Shown here one piece after another: positions 6,020 to 9,484 of a stretch of DNA of 9,484 bases (positions are counted from its first letter, which is position 1; each line of letters starts with the position of its first letter). A model generated the notes under the pieces. It was given only the letters and a program-made list of their open reading frames with translations, was not told where the DNA came from and did not search any database. This stretch comes from Deltaproteobacteria bacterium (GTDB taxonomy: Bacteria; Myxococcota_A; UBA9160; JAFDET01). The DNA lies in the NCBI GenBank assembly GCA_019310195.1, contig JAFDET010000148.1:1-9484 (forward strand). Reading direction: 5' to 3'. The position numbers were made by a program, and so were the translations under genes.

Positions 6020-7603
6020 GTGAAGGGCTGGTCCGCACTGATCGGGGCGCTGGGCTTCGTGGCGCTGCTGTTTGCGCTGCTCTCGGTGCTGCTGCTCATC
6101 TTCGGCGGCGGATCCTCGTCGGATCTGGCCTTCCTGTGGGGCAACCTGATCCTCGGCCTGGTCCTGCTGGCCATCGCGTTCTTCTCCAGCCTGGACGATC
6201 TGCGCGAGCGCATGCAGTCGGGCGAGGCCCGCCGCGTGGGCAAGTACGGCACCAGCGCCGTCCTCTCCACGGTGCTGGGAATCGCCATCCTGGGCATGCT
6301 CGGGTACCTGGGCACCCAGAACAGCGCGCGCTTCGACTGGACCGAGGGGGGGGTCCACTCCCTGGCCGACCAGACCCAGAAGGTGCTCGCCGCCCTGGAG
6401 CGCGACGTGGAGGTAACCGCCTTCTACTCGCCGATGGACCGGCCCGTCGTGCGCCCGATCCTGGACAAGTACGCCTACGAGAGCGAGCGCTTCCGCGTCT
6501 CCTGGGCGGACCCGACCTCGCGGCCCGATCTGGTGGAGCAGCTGGGCATCACCCGCGAGCAGCTGGCCAGGGGCCTGCTCCACATCACCCTGGGCGACGA
6601 GTCCACGGTCCTGACCGAGCTGGACGAGGAGCGCCTGACCAACGCTCTGGTCAAGCTGGACCGCAGCGCGGAGAAACGGGTCTACTTCCTGACCGGGCAC
6701 AACGAGCGGCCCGCCACCGGAGAGGAGGCCGAAGCCGAGGGCGGCTTCGGCCGCGCGGCGGCGGCCCTGCGCAACGAGAACTACCTGGTGGACTCGCTGG
6801 TCCTGGCCACCGTGGGCGACGTGCCCGCCGACGCGGACGTGGTGGTGATCGCGGGCCCCACGCGGCCCCTGCTGCCCCAGGAGCGGGGTGCGCTGCAGCG
6901 TTACGTGGACGGCGGCGGCGCGCTGTTCGTGATGGTCGACCCCATGGCCAAGACGGACCTCTACGAGGACCTGCGTCGCTGGGGCATCCGCCTGGGGGAC
7001 GACTACGTGATCGACCAGGTGCAGGGTCTGTTCGGGCGCGCGGCCACGCCGCTGGCCAACCAGTATGCCGACCACCCCATCACGCGGGATCTGCGCGAGG
7101 TGACGATCTTCCACCTGGCCCGCAGCGTGGAGACCACCGAAGAGGCGAAGGACCGCCTCCCCGCCATCGTCTACACCAGCGAGAATTCCTGGGCGGAGAC
7201 CAACCTGGAGGCCGAGCCCGAGTTCGACGCCGACGACCGCAAGGGGCCGGTGCCGATCGCGCGCGCCGGCCACCCGCTGGTGTCCGACGTGGACGGCGAG
7301 CAGCCGGCGCCGGATCCGGAGACCTCGCCGCGCCTGGTGGTGTTCGGCGACTCGGACTTCGCCACCAACGAGCTGCTGGACGCCTATCGCAACCGCGATC
7401 TCTTCCTCAACAGCGTCAACTGGCTGCTGGGCGACGTGGAGAAGATCGCGATCCGGCCCAACGCGTCGCGGGCCTCGCGCTTCCAGCTCACCGCGGACCA
7501 GTTCTCCATCATCCGCTACCTGTCGCTGTTCGTTCTGCCCGAGGCCCTGGCCATGCTGGGCGCGGTTTCCTGGTGGATGCGGCGCCGGGCACCGGGCCGC
7601 TAG
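6020..7603 (+). CDS. GldG-like ABC transporter auxiliary protein (ABC_transp_aux domain)
   Basis: The protein is 527 aa, from GTG 6020, with GGAGG (6005-6009) 10 nt upstream and 7 nt after the permease stop. Hydrophobic spans lie near residues 5-29, 37-56 and 79-97, with one C-terminal span (~499-520) followed by a basic tail RRRAPGR. The large part between (~98-498) should be extracytoplasmic. It opens with FDWTEGGVHSLADQT, typical of GldG-like proteins. It then has YFLTGHNERPA (~222-232), VVVIAGPTRPLLPQERGALQ (~275-294), YVDGGGALFVMVDP (~295-308) and VVFGDSDFATN (~440-450). This Rossmann-like GIFT/ABC_transp_aux pattern (PF09822-type) lacks obvious enzymatic residues and is thought to bind substrate or organise the exporter. 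Most GldG proteins have a single N-terminal span, so the extra N-terminal pair here may be a remnant permease-like segment. A G8 run (6346-6353) is read in frame. The gene is co-transcribed with its neighbours on both sides. Confidence 0.9.
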   Translation: MKGWSALIGALGFVALLFALLSVLLLIFGGGSSSDLAFLWGNLILGLVLLAIAFFSSLDDLRERMQSGEARRVGKYGTSAVLSTVLGIAILGMLGYLGTQNSARFDWTEGGVHSLADQTQKVLAALERDVEVTAFYSPMDRPVVRPILDKYAYESERFRVSWADPTSRPDLVEQLGITREQLARGLLHITLGDESTVLTELDEERLTNALVKLDRSAEKRVYFLTGHNERPATGEEAEAEGGFGRAAAALRNENYLVDSLVLATVGDVPADADVVVIAGPTRPLLPQERGALQRYVDGGGALFVMVDPMAKTDLYEDLRRWGIRLGDDYVIDQVQGLFGRAATPLANQYADHPITRDLREVTIFHLARSVETTEEAKDRLPAIVYTSENSWAETNLEAEPEFDADDRKGPVPIARAGHPLVSDVDGEQPAPDPETSPRLVVFGDSDFATNELLDAYRNRDLFLNSVNWLLGDVEKIAIRPNASRASRFQLTADQFSIIRYLSLFVLPEALAMLGAVSWWMRRRAPGR

Positions 7604-7624
7604 CGCTTTTCGGAGAGCCCGGCC

Positions 7625-8740
7625 GTGCAACCCCGCACCACCGCCATCCTCGCCCTGGTCGCCGTCCTGCTGGGCGCGTTCGTCTGGTTCTACCAGGTCC
7701 AGGGCGCCGACCGGCGCACGGAGGCCGAGGCGAGCGCCAAGCGGCTCTTTCCCCAGGTAGAGCCCGACGACGTCACGGCCATCGAGTTCACCACCCAAGA
7801 CGGGCAGGAGGCGCGTCTGGAGCGGGGTGAGGCAGGCTGGGCCCTGGCCCGGCCCCTGGCCTTTCCGGGCGACGAGACCACCGTCTCCGGCCTGGCCTCC
7901 GGGCTGGCTCAGCTCTCCAGCGAGGGGGCCCTCGAAGAAGCCCAGGCGCTGGACGTCTACGGGCTGGGGGAGGGCGCGGCCGAGGTTCGCTTCGAGGCTG
8001 GCGGGCAAGCTCATTCGGTCCGCTTCGGTCGCAAGACCCCCGTCGGCTACAACACCTACGTGACGGTGGACGACGCCGGGACCGTCTACACGGTGCCCAG
8101 CCACCGGGCCAGCGCCTTCGAGCGGCCGCTCCTCGACCTGCGCGAGCGCCGCGTGCTGCGCTTCGACCGCAACTCCGTGGAGGCGATCGACCTGCGCTGG
8201 CCGGGCGGCTCGGTGGTGCTGGAGAAGCGGGACGACGCCTGGATTCTGACGGCGCCGCTGGAGACGCCGGCCGATCGCGAGACCGTCGAGGACCTGCTCG
8301 CCGACGTGTCGTTCCTGCGCGCCGAGGGCTTCGTCGACGAGCCGGACGCGGAGGCCGAGCAGGGTCGGTGCCGGGGGGCCGGCGCCTGGCGCGCGGCTCC
8401 GAGGCGTCGCTCTACGAGATTCCCGCCGAGCGCCTGGACGACTTCCCGCGCCGCCTGGGGGCGTACCGCTACCGGACCCTGGGCGCGTTCGCGCCTGCGG
8501 ACGCCGAGACCGTCGAGCTGGAGTTCCAGCCCGCGCAGGGCCCGTCGCTGCGAATCGTGGCCGCGCGGGGCGAGGCGGGCTGGACCTCGAGCCCGGAGGC
8601 CATGGCGCCGGGCAAGATCGCGCGCCTGGTCAGTGAGCTGTCGGGCCTGCGCGCCCAGGACGTGGAGGCGGATGCCCTGGGCGAGCGCGAACTCGCAGCC
8701 CTGGGCCTGGCCCCGCCGCGGGTGCGTTTCCGGGTGCTAG
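7625..8740 (+). CDS. DUF4340 membrane-anchored protein, N-terminal part of a disrupted gene
   Basis: Starts at GTG 7625 with GGAGAG (7612-7617) 7 nt upstream. One N-terminal signal anchor (residues ~6-24, TTAILALVAVLLGAFVWFYQ) places the rest outside the inner membrane. Two DUF4340-type repeats follow. Repeat 1 (~50-185) runs from VTAIEF through GWALARPL, YGLG, VRFGRKTP and TVYTVP to LRERRVLRFD. Repeat 2 starts at VEAIDLRWPGG and WILTAPLETP. Family-like sequence stops near residue 245 (about 8360). Beyond it this frame reads Arg/Trp-rich non-native sequence until TGA at 8738-8740, while the true continuation lies in another frame (8368-8994). DUF4340 proteins regularly follow GldG-like genes and probably work in the same envelope complex; molecular function is unknown. 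The break could be a real mutation, making a pseudogene, or an assembly error. Only 7625 to about 8360 should be taken as authentic in this frame. Confidence 0.8.
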   Translation: MQPRTTAILALVAVLLGAFVWFYQVQGADRRTEAEASAKRLFPQVEPDDVTAIEFTTQDGQEARLERGEAGWALARPLAFPGDETTVSGLASGLAQLSSEGALEEAQALDVYGLGEGAAEVRFEAGGQAHSVRFGRKTPVGYNTYVTVDDAGTVYTVPSHRASAFERPLLDLRERRVLRFDRNSVEAIDLRWPGGSVVLEKRDDAWILTAPLETPADRETVEDLLADVSFLRAEGFVDEPDAEAEQGRCRGAGAWRAAPRRRSTRFPPSAWTTSRAAWGRTATGPWARSRLRTPRPSSWSSSPRRARRCESWPRGARRAGPRARRPWRRARSRAWSVSCRACAPRTWRRMPWASANSQPWAWPRRGCVSGC

Positions 8741-8994
8741 GCGCGGCAGAAGAGGGCGCGGAGGCCCAGGAGCTGGGTGCTTTCGAGCTGGGCGCCTTCG
8801 ATTCGAGCCGCGGCATCCTGGCACGGAGCCCGGGCGGCGAAACCGTCTATCGGCTGGACTACGCGCTGGCGGAGCACCTGCCCCTGAGCCTGGACGCGTT
8901 TCGCAACCGCTTCCTCTCGGCGGAGCCCGCCGACGAGGCTCCCGGCGTTCCGGATCTGGAGCTTCCGGATCTGGGCCTCGAGCCGGGCTCCTAG
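8368..8994 (+). CDS. DUF4340 protein, C-terminal part of the disrupted gene
   Basis: This frame (offset -1 from the N-terminal part) carries the end of repeat 2 (GRRLARGSEASLYEIPAERL and LGAYRYRTLGAF) and all of repeat 3. Repeat 3 runs AETVELEF, GWTSS, LSGLRAQDVEADALGE, LGLAPPRVRF and ETVYRLD to DAFRNRFL. It stops at TAG 8992-8994. The ATG at 8368 is only a possible start and has no signal sequence, so the piece is best read as the remainder of the gene beginning at 7625. In repeat 3 the distance from VEADA to the VY of ETVYRLD is 62 residues. In repeat 1 the comparable distance is ~54. In repeat 2 only ~27 residues' worth of DNA separates FVDE from LYEIP, so a block appears to be missing as well as the frame being lost. 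The tail has a 15-bp direct repeat (TTCCGGATCTGG at 8948 and 8963) encoding PDLELPDLGL. Its stop overlaps the convergent gene's stop in CTAG. Confidence 0.75.
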   Translation: MPGGRRLARGSEASLYEIPAERLDDFPRRLGAYRYRTLGAFAPADAETVELEFQPAQGPSLRIVAARGEAGWTSSPEAMAPGKIARLVSELSGLRAQDVEADALGERELAALGLAPPRVRFRVLGAAEEGAEAQELGAFELGAFDSSRGILARSPGGETVYRLDYALAEHLPLSLDAFRNRFLSAEPADEAPGVPDLELPDLGLEPGS

Positions 8995-9484
8995 CTCCTC
9001 GCGAGCACCTGAACCATGGCGTCGTGGATGTGGCCGTTGCTGGCCACGACCTCCTCGCCGCTCCAGGGGTCGCCGGTCCCGGCGGCGTCGCTCACCCGGC
9101 CGCCCGCCTCCCGTACGATCAGCCCGCCGGCGGACACGTCCCAGGGCTTGAGGCGCAGCTCCCAGTAGCCGTCGAAGCGCCCGCAGGCCACGGCGCACAG
9201 ATCCAGGGCTGCGCTGCCGTCGCGCCGCACCGCGCGCCCGGCGCGCAGGAACGCCTCGAAGTGCACCAGGTCGGGCCCCGACGCGTCCCGGCGGTCGTAG
9301 GCGAAGCCGGTGGACAGCAGGCTGCGTCCCAATCGCGTCTCCGGGGAGACGCGGATCGCCCGGTCGTTGCGGAAGGCGCCTGCGCCGCGCACGGCCCGGT
9401 AGAGCTCGTCCAGGATCGGGTTGTAGACGACACCCACCGCCGGCTGGCCGTCGCGCTCGATGACGATGGAGACGCAGAAGCACG
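8991..9484 (-). CDS. Inositol monophosphatase family protein (SuhB-like), C-terminal part
   Basis: Partial: the frame is open to the right edge, so the N-terminus, with the first metal-binding motifs (GxE and DPIDGT type), lies outside. The visible 163 residues begin CFCVSIVIERDGQPAVGVVYNPILDE, where the family has a strand and turn followed by NP.LDELY. Next come AVRGAGAFRND, LLSTGFAYDRR, DLCAVACGRFDGYWELRLKP and WDVSAGGLIVREAGG. The last corresponds to the conserved WDxAAG motif, whose Asp binds a catalytic Mg2+. The family dephosphorylates myo-inositol 1-phosphate or related phosphates (FBPase, PAP, histidinol phosphate in homologues). The WELxLKPWD sequence is closest to SuhB/IMPase proper. 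The frame was extended past the internal GTG (MGVVYNP) because conserved sequence continues upstream of it. It ends at TAG 8993-8991, overlapping the convergent DUF4340 stop by 4 bp. It is not obviously linked to the neighbouring operon. Confidence 0.92.
   Translation of the reverse strand, partial: CFCVSIVIERDGQPAVGVVYNPILDELYRAVRGAGAFRNDRAIRVSPETRLGRSLLSTGFAYDRRDASGPDLVHFEAFLRAGRAVRRDGSAALDLCAVACGRFDGYWELRLKPWDVSAGGLIVREAGGRVSDAAGTGDPWSGEEVVASNGHIHDAMVQVLARS

Noticed and set aside
6346..6353. G8 homopolymer in the GldG-like gene as a phase-variation tract or frameshift
   Set aside because: The frame is intact across it and the protein matches the family on both sides (FDWTEGGVHSLADQT). A single G8 run at this GC content is weak evidence for phase variation.
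8948..8974. 15-bp direct repeat at the end of the DUF4340 gene as a mobile-element footprint
   Set aside because: It encodes a repeated PDLELPDLGL tail in frame and has no flanking inverted repeats, so a small coding duplication is enough to explain it.

Overview
The window is very GC-rich (roughly 70% by eye), gene-dense Gram-negative DNA. Its coding style (many GTG starts, stop/start overlaps, Arg/Ala/Glu-rich proteins) and its gene families suggest a deltaproteobacterium-like lineage (Myxococcota, Desulfobacterota or a related uncultured group). That placement is inference from gene content only. No tRNA, rRNA, CRISPR array or complete transposable element was seen.

Layout, left to right. 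(1) Positions 1-462 (+) hold the C-terminal part of an acidic, Pro/Glu-rich protein that enters from the left edge. (2) A 19-bp tandem duplication carrying TTGACA follows at 481-518, then a small unrecognised gene at 537-848 (+). (3) Positions 849-969, between convergent genes, hold a large imperfect hairpin (875-960) with an extra copy of one arm segment (851-869). This looks like a REP/MITE-type repeat that may also act as a terminator. (4) On the minus strand is a lipopolysaccharide-core gene pair, read right to left. A WaaG-like GT4 glycosyltransferase (2508-3614) overlaps by 4 bp a protein with two consecutive Kdo/WaaP-like kinase domains (970-2511). The order recalls the enterobacterial waaG-waaP arrangement. 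(5) A 168-bp divergent intergenic region carries a good sigma70-type promoter (TTGACG-18 bp-TATATT) facing right. (6) Reading right is a compact operon: a FadR-like TetR regulator, an ABC ATPase, an ABC-2 permease, a GldG-type auxiliary protein (ABC_transp_aux) and a DUF4340 protein. The first three genes are joined by GTGA stop/start overlaps. (7) A partial inositol-monophosphatase-family gene (SuhB-like) lies on the minus strand at the right edge, and its stop codon overlaps that of the DUF4340 gene in a shared CTAG.

How the genes fit together. The minus-strand pair probably sugar-modifies and phosphorylates the lipid A-proximal LPS core. The plus-strand operon encodes a Gld-like ABC exporter with two membrane-anchored extracytoplasmic partners, apparently controlled by its own TetR regulator. 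Related modules are best known from Bacteroidetes gliding but are widespread in non-gliding bacteria, where the substrate is unknown. The DUF4340 gene is broken in this sequence. Its second internal repeat lacks about 27-35 residues relative to repeats 1 and 3, and the frame changes at the same place, which points to a deletion or an assembly collapse. No clearly new defence or mobile system is visible. The items most worth follow-up are the hairpin/repeat region, the tandem kinase, the TetR-coupled Gld-like module and the DUF4340 lesion.
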